DNA of 6,146 nucleotides from Deltaproteobacteria bacterium. Lineage in GTDB: Bacteria > Desulfobacterota > DAOWOC01. This document shows positions 1 to 5,973 of this stretch, one piece after another (the first letter of the stretch is position 1; each line of letters starts with the position of its first letter). The DNA lies in contig DAOWOC010000076.1 in the NCBI GenBank assembly GCA_030642225.1, forward strand, positions 1-6,146, written 5' to 3'. Both the position numbers and the translations under genes were made by a program. The notes under the pieces are model-generated. The model was not told the DNA's origin and searched no databases. It saw only the letters and a list, made by a program, of their open reading frames with translations.

Positions 1-312
1 AACAACAGCTCCAATTCTGCCTGATTCAATAATATCTTTTGATAATTCTGCTTCTTTTACAGCCTCAAAAGCGGCAAATGTCGCCATGATTGCCATGGGT
101 CCCATTGTGCGCCTGATTTTACGAGGCAATTGTTTTGAATCAAAATCAGGGACAGTGGCCGCCACATGGCTGGTTAACCCTTCTATCCCATCCCATCCGT
201 CCATTCTTTTAACGGTCTTTTTTTGAGAATAAAACCCCTGCATCAATGCGTCTGCACCGACTCCATAAGGGGAGACCGACCCCATGCCTGTTATAACGAT
301 TCGTTGTTTCAT
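1..312 (-). CDS. Beta-ketoacyl-ACP synthase, FabF-like, N-terminal part (runs off the window)
   Basis: This is the first 104 codons of a ketosynthase, read from an ATG at 312-310 and cut by the left edge. The enzyme family condenses an acyl chain on its active-site cysteine with malonyl-ACP in the cytoplasm. The protein opens with MKQRIVITGMGSVSPYGVG, the standard first strand and turn of the thiolase fold, followed by a WDGIEGL segment near residues 44-50 and RKIRRTMGPMA near residues 70-80, which matches the usual RK..R.M helix of this family. The Cys-His-His residues lie beyond the window, so activity cannot be judged; a chain-length-factor-like inactive partner is possible. It follows the FabB-like ketosynthase by 78 bp on the same strand. 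A stop codon sits directly before the ATG, so the start cannot be further upstream, yet no Shine-Dalgarno sequence is visible. The GL.(S/T)..AA.VPDF pattern recalls ketosynthases of aryl polyene clusters, from memory only. Confidence 0.88.
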   Translation of the reverse strand, partial: MKQRIVITGMGSVSPYGVGADALMQGFYSQKKTVKRMDGWDGIEGLTSHVAATVPDFDSKQLPRKIRRTMGPMAIMATFAAFEAVKEAELSKDIIESGRIGAVV

Positions 313-390
313 TTATTTATAATAATTTTAAATATATTAAATAATAATCAATATAAGTTAATGTTAATAATTAAATATTGCGGCCTTGAC
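313..390 (-). other. Very AT-rich spacer between the two ketosynthase genes
   Basis: Only about four of the 68 bases at 313-380 are G or C. There is no GC-rich hairpin, so I see no intrinsic terminator, and no GGAG-like ribosome site before the ATG at 312. The downstream ketosynthase is probably still in the same transcription unit. AT-rich leaders can be initiated through S1-type binding or support processing, but that is inference. Confidence 0.5.
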
Positions 391-1617
391 TCAGGCATAC
401 CCCTTAATGCATAAGCTTGAATTTGTACCGCCAAATCCCGCTGAATTACAAAGAATATTCTTAGGTTTAAACATTATTGTTTTTGGAGGTATACACAACA
501 AATCCGTATTTTTGTCAGGAGATATAAAATTTATATTACCGGCAATAAAACCACCCTGATTCATTAAAAGCGAATAAACTACTTGTGATGCCCCTGACAT
601 CCACATTTCATGGCCTGTCATGGATTTTATGGAACTGACCCACGGCATTTTTTCCTTAAAAACATCACAGATAGCACCGGCTTCTGTTGCATCACCCAAA
701 AGTGTTGATGTTGCATGGGCACATATATAATCAACAGTTAAAGCCTCCATATCAGCATTATTCAAGGCCATGGTCATTGAGGCAATAAGACCATTTTTAT
801 CAGGCATTGAGATATGATACCCATCGCTTGAAAATCCATATCCTGCCACTTCCCCGATAATATTGGCATTGCGCTTAACAGCATATTCCTCGCTCTCTAA
901 TATAATTGCTGCAGCACCTCCGGAAGGGACTAGTCCATCCCTGTCTTTATCAAATGGTCTTGATGCTTCACAGGGATTATCTTCGTTTTTTGAGAATGCG
1001 CCTATTGCATCAAAACTGCACATGGCTTCCCAGTTAATCTCCTGAGCGCCGCCACAGATCACAATATCCTGTGCCCCCTGTGAAATGAGCATTGCAGCCT
1101 GGCCAACAGCATGACCTCCGCTGGCACATGCACCGCTCAATGTCCAGTTTGCTCCCCTTGTTCCAAGGATTGTATTAAGATTAATGGTCAGAGTAGAATT
1201 AAGCAGACGAAAGACATGCCCGCTTCCTATTGGCCGTGTGGCCTTTTCGCGTCTTACTATATCAACCTGTTCAACCGCAGTCAGTACGGACGAATCATTA
1301 CCAAAGATAATACCTGCCATGTTTGATTTAAGACTATCCCTTGGAAGATCGGAATTTTCAATAGCCTCCTCAATAGCTGCATATGCCCAGATACCATATT
1401 CAGGCATGGTTTTACGATGTTTTCTGTCAAGATAATTTAATGGATCCAAATCAGAAATAACACCGGTTAATGCACTCCTGAAACCATATTCTCTTCTTAC
1501 CTGATCAATTACAATACCTGATTTTCCAGTCCTTAGACCAGTAGAGACTTTTTTAATGCCTGTGCCGAGTGAAGATACTATCCCAATCCCGGTTATGACT
1601 GCCTTTTTACCCTTCAT
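391..1617 (-). CDS. Beta-ketoacyl-ACP synthase, FabB (KAS I)-like
   Basis: A complete 408-residue decarboxylating ketosynthase, which would elongate an ACP-bound acyl chain by two carbons in the cytoplasm. The catalytic triad is visible: Cys164 in SGACASGG, His301 in AHATSTLLGD and His336 in KSMTGHEMW, with Lys331 also in place. The spacing (137 and 35 residues) is closer to E. coli FabB (163/298/333) than to FabF, and segments such as GFRS near 45, LDRKHRKTM near 63-71, and FIAGNINF near 357-364 are also FabB-like. The C-terminal glycine loop reads NSAGFGGTNSS: the phenylalanine usual at the third position is Ala393, while the gating Phe395 is kept. The ATG overlaps the fabG stop in a TAATG junction, with a strong GGAGGT upstream, so the two are probably translationally coupled. 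Its place with fabG and a second ketosynthase suggests a dedicated pathway (aryl polyene, flexirubin-like or ladderane-like) rather than bulk fatty-acid synthesis; the family is sure, the pathway is inferred. Confidence 0.95.
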   Translation of the reverse strand: MKGKKAVITGIGIVSSLGTGIKKVSTGLRTGKSGIVIDQVRREYGFRSALTGVISDLDPLNYLDRKHRKTMPEYGIWAYAAIEEAIENSDLPRDSLKSNMAGIIFGNDSSVLTAVEQVDIVRREKATRPIGSGHVFRLLNSTLTINLNTILGTRGANWTLSGACASGGHAVGQAAMLISQGAQDIVICGGAQEINWEAMCSFDAIGAFSKNEDNPCEASRPFDKDRDGLVPSGGAAAIILESEEYAVKRNANIIGEVAGYGFSSDGYHISMPDKNGLIASMTMALNNADMEALTVDYICAHATSTLLGDATEAGAICDVFKEKMPWVSSIKSMTGHEMWMSGASQVVYSLLMNQGGFIAGNINFISPDKNTDLLCIPPKTIMFKPKNILCNSAGFGGTNSSLCIKGYA

Positions 1618-2351
1618 TAAATATAGACACCTCCGTTAACACTTATAACCTGACCCGTTACATAGGATGCGTCATCAGAACAAAGAAAATCAACAACACC
1701 TGCGACCTCATCCGGCGTCCCGAATCTGTTTAACGGGATTAACGGTAATATCAAATCTTTGGAAAGTTCTTTTGTCATATTGGTTTCAATAAATCCCGGT
1801 GACACTACATTTACGAGGATATTCCTTTTCCCTATCTCTTTTGCAAGGGATTTACATGCCCCGATAAGACCTGCCTTAGCTGCGGAATAATTAACCTGTC
1901 CTGCCTGACCGGTCTCTCCTGAAGTGGAAGCAATACCAATTATCCGGCCTTTGCGTTTTCTCAGCATAAAAGAAAGGATAATTTTTACAACATTGTAAAA
2001 ACCATTTAAATGTACATTTATAACATCTCCAAAATCTTCAGGTTTCATCCATACGATAAGTCCGTCTTTTGCAAAACCTGCATTGGAAATAAAAATATAC
2101 GGCGTTTCCTTTTCAAGAAGAGGCTCAAGAGCTTCCCTGACCTTAATGAAATCACCAACATCAAACTGTAAAAGCGTACATTGTCTGCCAGTCTCTTTAA
2201 TTTCCTTTGCTGCTTCATTGGCTCCATCAATATCAGAACAATAATTCAACCATATATCAAAACCTGATTTTGCCAGACGTATTGCAATTGCTTTTCCTAT
2301 ACCTTTACTTCCACCAGTAACAAGAGCAATCTTTTTTTCATCCATAGACAT
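1617..2351 (-). CDS. fabG: 3-oxoacyl-ACP reductase, FabG-type short-chain dehydrogenase
   Basis: A 244-residue classical SDR, the same length as E. coli FabG (244), predicted to reduce 3-oxoacyl-ACP to 3-hydroxyacyl-ACP with NADPH in the cytoplasm. The cofactor glycine motif TGGSKGIG is at 12-19, NAG at 90-92, a helix-4 Asn at 112, and the catalytic Ser142, Tyr155 and Lys159 lie in ASTSGETGQAGQVNYSAAK, with the 13-residue Ser-Tyr spacing of FabG. SPGFIET (184-190) and the C-terminal VNGGVYI also match FabG, whose own end is VNGGMYM. The start at 2351 has AAAGG about five bases upstream; the Met at residue 3 (2345) is an alternative with poorer spacing. It is the first gene of the minus-strand unit, and its stop overlaps the next ketosynthase start. 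Being paired with ketosynthases, it probably serves their ACP-bound chain and may be a second, pathway-specific FabG. Confidence 0.94.
   Translation of the reverse strand: MSMDEKKIALVTGGSKGIGKAIAIRLAKSGFDIWLNYCSDIDGANEAAKEIKETGRQCTLLQFDVGDFIKVREALEPLLEKETPYIFISNAGFAKDGLIVWMKPEDFGDVINVHLNGFYNVVKIILSFMLRKRKGRIIGIASTSGETGQAGQVNYSAAKAGLIGACKSLAKEIGKRNILVNVVSPGFIETNMTKELSKDLILPLIPLNRFGTPDEVAGVVDFLCSDDASYVTGQVISVNGGVYI
1629..1634 (-). promoter_or_regulatory. Strong ribosome binding site for the FabB-like ketosynthase
   Basis: On the minus strand this reads GGAGGT, 11 bases before the ATG at 1617. It lies inside the last codons of fabG (Gly-Gly-Val-Tyr-Ile), so it is translated as well as used as an initiation signal. 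It supports the TAATG start. Confidence 0.75.
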
Positions 2352-2393
2352 CCCGACCTTTAAAAATCATTTAAGGTAATAAGTAAATTATAA

Positions 2394-2413
2394 TTTATAC
2401 CACAAGGTATAAA
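2394..2413. promoter_or_regulatory. Perfect 8-bp inverted repeat over the -10 box, operator-like
   Basis: The arms TTTATACC (2394-2401) and GGTATAAA (2406-2413) are exact reverse complements around a 4-base ACAA centre. The dyad covers the proposed -10 box and part of the spacer of the fabG promoter, where a dimeric repressor would block polymerase. A further AAGGTA half-site at 2373-2378 lies 31 bp from the AAGGTA at 2404-2409, about three helical turns. No regulator gene is in the window. Confidence 0.45.
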
Positions 2414-2423
2414 ATTTTTTCAA
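2394..2423 (-). promoter_or_regulatory. Candidate sigma70-type promoter for the fabG-ketosynthase unit
   Basis: On the minus strand a TTGAAA (2423-2418) is followed after 18 bases by TATAAA (2399-2394), 43 bases before the fabG ATG. Both boxes are close to the consensus, and the direction fits the first gene of the unit. In such AT-rich DNA chance matches are common, so this is a candidate only. Confidence 0.45.
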
Positions 2424-2473
2424 GACACTTTAAATATCTATTATTATTCATTCTAAATAATTCTATGTACCAC

Positions 2474-2650
2474 TTAAAATTCCAAAAAACAAATAAATCA
2501 CAATGACCATAATTTGAAAATTCCAAACGATTAATATTTGAATTTATGATTCATTTATAATTTAAAAGCAATTTTGAGTTTTGAGTTTGAAATTTGATTT
2601 TTCTTATTTGTTATTTGTTATTTATTTGTTATTTGTTATTTGGAATTTAA
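2474..2650. repeat. AT-rich imperfect inverted repeat with tandem heptamers
   Basis: The outer arms are TTAAAATTCCAAAAAACAAA (from 2474, continuing TAA) and the reverse complement of the segment ending at 2650, which reads TTAAATTCCAAATAACAAAT; they agree except for one indel and one mismatch. Inside lie TTTTGAG twice (2572-2585) and, on the right, five copies of TTATTTG (2604-2617 and 2622-2642), with a TTAT insertion between copies two and three. A 9-bp palindrome ATGATTCAT is near the middle (2546-2554). It carries no gene. It looks like a small repeat element or replication-slippage product between the divergent genes. Similar A/T words occur at 5911-5940. Confidence 0.6.
2604..2642 (+). 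repeat. Five TTATTTG heptamers
   Basis: Units lie at 2604-2610, 2611-2617, 2622-2628, 2629-2635 and 2636-2642, interrupted once by TTAT (2618-2621). The last unit runs into GGAATTT, the outer arm of the inverted repeat. The array ends 45 bases before the phosphatase ATG, so copy number could alter its leader or promoter spacing. Confidence 0.8.
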
Positions 2651-2672
2651 AAACAGCTTTTTGTTTTTCGCA

Positions 2673-2678
2673 AAAGGA
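2673..2678 (+). promoter_or_regulatory. Ribosome binding site that fixes the phosphatase start
   Basis: AAAGGA lies nine bases before the ATG at 2688. An in-frame TTG at 2640 would extend the protein by 16 residues, but it sits in the repeat, has no ribosome site and adds residues outside the family's usual MIDIH start. Confidence 0.65.
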
Positions 2679-2687
2679 CAAAATAAA

Positions 2688-3416
2688 ATGATAGATATAC
2701 ATGTACACATACTGCCTGGGCTTGATGACGGGCCGTCAGATATTTTCAAAGCACTTGAAATGGCAAGAATCGCATCAAATGACGGCATTAAAACCATAAT
2801 TGCATGTCCGCATTCACACAACGGGATTTATAATAACCGGCGTGATGATATTATTTCAGCCTGCAGCAAATTTAATAATGAACTTAAAAATAACAAGATT
2901 GATATTATCATACTGCCTGGTGCGGAATTATCCCTTAGTTTAAAAATTCTTGATGATTTAAAAAAAAATTGTTTAATGACATTAAATGATACCGGTAAAT
3001 ATTTTTTTTTAGAATTACCCCAACAAATAGTACTTAATTCAGTGATAAATTTCATAGGTCAATTTAAACGACTCGGCATAACACCAATAATCACACACCC
3101 GGAACGGAATACCGCAATACAAAATAACATTCAGATACTACAAGACCTTGTCCTGGCCGGAGCGCTAAGCCAGATAACAGCAGGCAGCCTGACAGGCAGA
3201 TTCGGCAACAATGTCCTGAAATATACCAAAAAAATAATCAAGGCAAAATTAATCCATTTTATTGCAAGTGATGCACACTCTATAGATACAAGACCCCCCA
3301 TATTATCAAAAGCACGTGATAAACTCATCTCCCTGACAAATAAAAAGTATACTGATAAAATCATGTTTGAATTACCCCATGCCCTTATTAATGGTGAAAA
3401 GATTGATGGCTTATGA
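2688..3416 (+). CDS. PHP-domain protein tyrosine phosphatase, CpsB/YwqE type
   Basis: A 242-residue PHP metal-dependent phosphoesterase. Family members such as Streptococcus CpsB and Bacillus YwqE dephosphorylate tyrosines of polysaccharide co-polymerase kinases and so tune capsule or exopolysaccharide export, acting in the cytoplasm. The motifs appear in family order: MIDIHVHILPGLDDG (His5, His7, Asp14), CPHSH (His42), LPGAEL (Glu80), THPERN (His137, Glu139, Arg140) and ASDAHS (Asp195, His197). All expected metal ligands are present and the length is typical of the family (about 240-255). The start at 2688 is chosen for the AAAGGA upstream and because the family begins at this methionine. 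No tyrosine kinase, Wzz or glycosyltransferase is nearby; it is followed by resB after 161 bp. Two nine-base homopolymers, A9 at 2960-2968 and T9 at 3002-3010, interrupt the gene. The substrate is inferred from the family only. Confidence 0.9.
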   Translation: MIDIHVHILPGLDDGPSDIFKALEMARIASNDGIKTIIACPHSHNGIYNNRRDDIISACSKFNNELKNNKIDIIILPGAELSLSLKILDDLKKNCLMTLNDTGKYFFLELPQQIVLNSVINFIGQFKRLGITPIITHPERNTAIQNNIQILQDLVLAGALSQITAGSLTGRFGNNVLKYTKKIIKAKLIHFIASDAHSIDTRPPILSKARDKLISLTNKKYTDKIMFELPHALINGEKIDGL

Positions 3417-3512
3417 TTTCAAAAAAATTGTAAAAACTGAAAAATTCATAAAAAGTCTCATGCGCAGATTTATTAATATTCAATATAATTAATTATTAAT
3501 TTCCTATTTTTT

Positions 3513-3540
3513 TTGTTATATTACCCGAACTTTCTATAGC
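3513..3540 (+). promoter_or_regulatory. Candidate promoter for resB-ccsA
   Basis: TTGTTA (3513-3518) and TATAGC (3535-3540) are separated by 16 bases and lie 38 bases before the resB ATG. The rest of the 161-bp gap after the phosphatase is AT-rich and holds no gene. The boxes are imperfect and could be chance. Confidence 0.3.
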
Positions 3541-3577
3541 ACTCAAAATGCTAAAGGCGTAAAACTATGGAGATTAC

Positions 3578-4930
3578 ATGAAAAAGAATCGAAGCAATAA
3601 TACACTTATTTTAAAATGGCTGATATCATTTCTATCATCCATTAAATTAACCATCCCTCTTTTATTCCTGATAACACTTGCGTCTATTCTTGGAACAATC
3701 ATACCGCAAAACATGAGCCGCGAAATATATATACGCGAATACGGTCTCACATTTACATCATTTATGGAAAAACTTGGGCTTTTTAATATGTATCACAGCC
3801 ACTTTTTCATATCTCTCTTGACACTCCTGACGATAAACCTGCTGGTCTGTTCATTAAAAAGGTGGAAAACAGACTGGCATATTGCAATCAAACAATGGAG
3901 ACCGGGACATGACTCAAAAAATCTGAAACTTATATCTGAAACAACCTTTAATGCCAGGCCTGAGATTGTTATAGGCAGATTCAAGGATGTTTTTAAGACA
4001 TTTAAAACAACAAACGAAGAAGGCTTAGATGATAACAACGGTCTATGGTGGTCGGGTGAGCGAGGCCGCTGGTCAAGGCTGTCTTTTTATTTTGTTCATT
4101 TTTCCATATTAATAATTCTCATTGGCAGTGTTTTAAGTCTTGGATTTGGTGACAAGGGATTTATAATAATTAAAGAAGGAGAGACAAAAGAATCCTTTGA
4201 GACAAGAGGAAAAAAACAATTAAAACCCCTTGGTTTTAAGATAAGATGCGATAAATTCAGTATTGAATTTCACGAAAACGGTATGCCCAGCGCTTATACA
4301 TCAGATATTACAATAATTCAGGACAATAAAAATGTCTTTAAAGGGGCTGTTATGGTTAATGCCCCGCTCAAATTTAACGGCACAAGTTTTTATCAGAACA
4401 GTTATGGATCAACTCTTACCGCTGCAATCTTAGATGTTGTAGACAGGAAAACAGGTGAATCTCACAAAATTTCATGCAAAACAGGGCAGGACATACAACT
4501 TCCAGCAGGAGATGGTTTAATCCAAGTACTTGCATATACTGATAATTTTGAAGGACTTGGACCGGCCTTAAGGCTTGCTATAAAAAGGCAGGGGAAAATG
4601 CCTGAATCATTTATAATCTTTAAAAATATTCCGGATTTTGATATTAAACACAGAAAAGATACCATAACCTTTCTTATCAATAAGGTTGATACAGGTTATT
4701 ACACTGTGTTAGAGGTAAAAAAAGACCCTGGCGTGCCGGTAGTTTATATTGGATTTTCAATGTTTATCCTAAGCCTTTTTCTGGTATTTTATTTTTCTCA
4801 CCAAAAGCTTGCCATATCTGTCATCCCATCGCAAAACGGTTCCAGCGCAAAAATATATGGAAGTGCGCATAAATCCCGCTTTGTATATATACAGAATATA
4901 CGTAATAAAATTAAAAAGATTGCCCTGTAA
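3578..4930 (+). CDS. resB: ResB/Ccs1-family cytochrome c biogenesis protein
   Basis: A 450-residue membrane protein, the partner of CcsA in System II cytochrome c biogenesis, where the pair exports haem and presents it to apocytochromes outside the cytoplasmic membrane. The layout fits ResB: TM1 about 20-42 (SSIKLTIPLLFLITLASILG then IPQ), TM2 about 76-93, TM3 about 168-188, a large extracytoplasmic domain about 190-385, and TM4 about 386-406. Family-like details are YHSHFF before TM2 (His73, His75), the His174 in TM3, FNGTSFYQNSYG near 266-277 and KDPGVPVVYIGF at 382-393. After TM4 there is a basic cytoplasmic tail of about 44 residues. The ATG has GGAG five bases upstream. ccsA follows 63 bp downstream on the same strand, so the two are very likely co-transcribed. 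Which histidines bind haem is not settled by the sequence alone. Confidence 0.92.
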   Translation: MKKNRSNNTLILKWLISFLSSIKLTIPLLFLITLASILGTIIPQNMSREIYIREYGLTFTSFMEKLGLFNMYHSHFFISLLTLLTINLLVCSLKRWKTDWHIAIKQWRPGHDSKNLKLISETTFNARPEIVIGRFKDVFKTFKTTNEEGLDDNNGLWWSGERGRWSRLSFYFVHFSILIILIGSVLSLGFGDKGFIIIKEGETKESFETRGKKQLKPLGFKIRCDKFSIEFHENGMPSAYTSDITIIQDNKNVFKGAVMVNAPLKFNGTSFYQNSYGSTLTAAILDVVDRKTGESHKISCKTGQDIQLPAGDGLIQVLAYTDNFEGLGPALRLAIKRQGKMPESFIIFKNIPDFDIKHRKDTITFLINKVDTGYYTVLEVKKDPGVPVVYIGFSMFILSLFLVFYFSHQKLAISVIPSQNGSSAKIYGSAHKSRFVYIQNIRNKIKKIAL

Positions 4931-4976
4931 TTAAGAAAATAAATATTAATGAATCTGCAAAAAAACACTGAATATT

Positions 4977-4983
4977 AGGAGGA
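4977..4983 (+). promoter_or_regulatory. Strong ribosome binding site of ccsA, with a T8 spacer
   Basis: AGGAGGA is a near-perfect Shine-Dalgarno sequence ten bases before the ATG at 4994. Eight of the spacer bases are a single T run (4984-4991), so slippage would change the spacing. The site supports the chosen start. Confidence 0.8.
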
Positions 4984-4993
4984 TTTTTTTTAG

Positions 4994-5827
4994 ATGAGCG
5001 CATCTTTACTATTGAGCATTGTGACATTTATTTACCTGTTATCTGCTCTTTTATATACTGTTTTTTTAGTCTTTAAAATGCCAAAAATAGGTGTCTGGGG
5101 CAGCATCCTATCAATAGCAGGATTAATAATCCAGACCATTGCCCTTGCAATGCGCTGGATTCATTCCTATGAAATGGGTATTGGTCATGCACCGCTTTCC
5201 AATCTGTATGAAAGCCTTGTTTTTTTTGCATGGTCAATAGTACTGCTAAATATCATATTTGAATTTCGTTATAAAATAAGAAGCATTGGGGTATTAACCC
5301 TTACACTCGCCTTTTTATCCATGGCATATGCTTCTTTTTCCAATGATATAAACTCACAAATTCAGCCACTTCTCCCTGCCCTTCAAAGCAACTGGCTTTT
5401 AACCCATGTCACGACATGCTTTCTCGGGTATGCATCATTTGCGCTCTCTGCATGCATAAGTATTGTGTATCTGATATTGAAAAACAAAGGCGGCAAATGG
5501 GAGGGGAATAATTTTCTGCCTTCATTTAATATCATGGATGAACTCATTTACAGATCTGTTGTTTTCGGATTTTTACTACTGACATTAGGCATTATTACAG
5601 GCTCAGTATGGGCAAATCAGGCATGGGGGTCTTATTGGAGCTGGGATCCAAAAGAAACATGGTCGCTTGTAACATGGTTTGTTTATCTTATACTTCTCCA
5701 TGCAAGATACAGCAAGGGATGGCACGGGCAAAAAATTGCATGGCTCTCTGTTTTAGGTTTTGGAGCGGTATTGTTTACTTATTTCGGGGTAAATAATCTT
5801 CTATCAGGTCTTCACAGTTATGCGTAA
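4994..5827 (+). CDS. ccsA: CcsA/ResC-family haem exporter and cytochrome c synthetase subunit
   Basis: A 277-residue polytopic membrane protein of the CcmC/CcmF/CcsA haem-handling family; with ResB it forms the System II synthetase that attaches haem to CXXCH motifs outside the membrane. Eight membrane segments can be read at about 4-27, 33-53, 68-88, 97-115, 137-161, 185-204, 222-237 and 247-265. The tryptophan-rich WWD signature is at about 206-223 (WANQAWGSYWSWDPKETW). Conserved histidines include His65 in GHAPLSNLYES, His138 in the fifth segment and His273 in the C-terminal NNLLSGLHSYA, all in the positions expected for haem ligands of CcsA. The length is typical of stand-alone CcsA proteins. 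Databases often name this family CcsB, so symbols vary. It lies 63 bp after resB, with its own strong ribosome site, and is followed by a hairpin that may end the unit. Confidence 0.95.
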   Translation: MSASLLLSIVTFIYLLSALLYTVFLVFKMPKIGVWGSILSIAGLIIQTIALAMRWIHSYEMGIGHAPLSNLYESLVFFAWSIVLLNIIFEFRYKIRSIGVLTLTLAFLSMAYASFSNDINSQIQPLLPALQSNWLLTHVTTCFLGYASFALSACISIVYLILKNKGGKWEGNNFLPSFNIMDELIYRSVVFGFLLLTLGIITGSVWANQAWGSYWSWDPKETWSLVTWFVYLILLHARYSKGWHGQKIAWLSVLGFGAVLFTYFGVNNLLSGLHSYA

Positions 5828-5857
5828 AAACTATTTTTGTATATTGGAAGCCTGTTC

Positions 5858-5896
5858 CTCCGGGGCAAAAGACAGATGGCTCTGCCCTGGAGTTTT
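5858..5896 (+). terminator. Candidate intrinsic terminator after ccsA
   Basis: CTCCGGGGCA (5858-5867) pairs with TGCCCTGGAG (5883-5892) in a 10-bp stem with one G-U pair and a 15-base loop, followed by TTTT (5893-5896). It is the most GC-rich hairpin in the window and sits 31 bases after the ccsA stop. The loop is long and the T tract short, so termination may be partial. Confidence 0.5.
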
Positions 5897-5973
5897 GTGT
5901 CTGAAATAATAAATTTCAAACATCAAATTCCAATATTCAATATCCTTAAGGACAGGGATTTTATTAAACGTAT

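Noticed and set aside
223..414. A 63-codon plus-strand reading frame across the ketosynthase spacer
   Set aside because: It overlaps the N-terminus of one ketosynthase and the C-terminus of the other in antisense, has no family features, and reads into low-complexity DNA.
1111..1435. Two overlapping plus-strand frames antisense to the FabB-like ketosynthase
   Set aside because: The minus strand encodes a well-conserved ketosynthase here; these frames have no recognisable motif or ribosome site.
2604..2642. TTATTTG array as a CRISPR or origin iteron array
   Set aside because: Units are only 7 bp, directly adjacent and without unique spacers, and no cas, rep or dnaA gene is in the window.
2640..2687. 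TTG start giving a 16-residue N-terminal extension of the phosphatase
   Set aside because: The TTG lies in the heptamer repeat without a ribosome site, and the family begins at MIDIH; the ATG at 2688 has AAAGGA upstream.
3472..3514. A/T-only hairpin (ATTAATA with TATTAAT) before a T run as a terminator after the phosphatase
   Set aside because: The stem is seven A-T pairs with a 15-base loop, and the T run lies several bases further on; too weak to support an intrinsic terminator.
5943..5952. Palindrome TCCTTAAGGA as an operator for the radical SAM gene
   Set aside because: It is a single 10-bp palindrome without promoter boxes next to it and could easily occur by chance.
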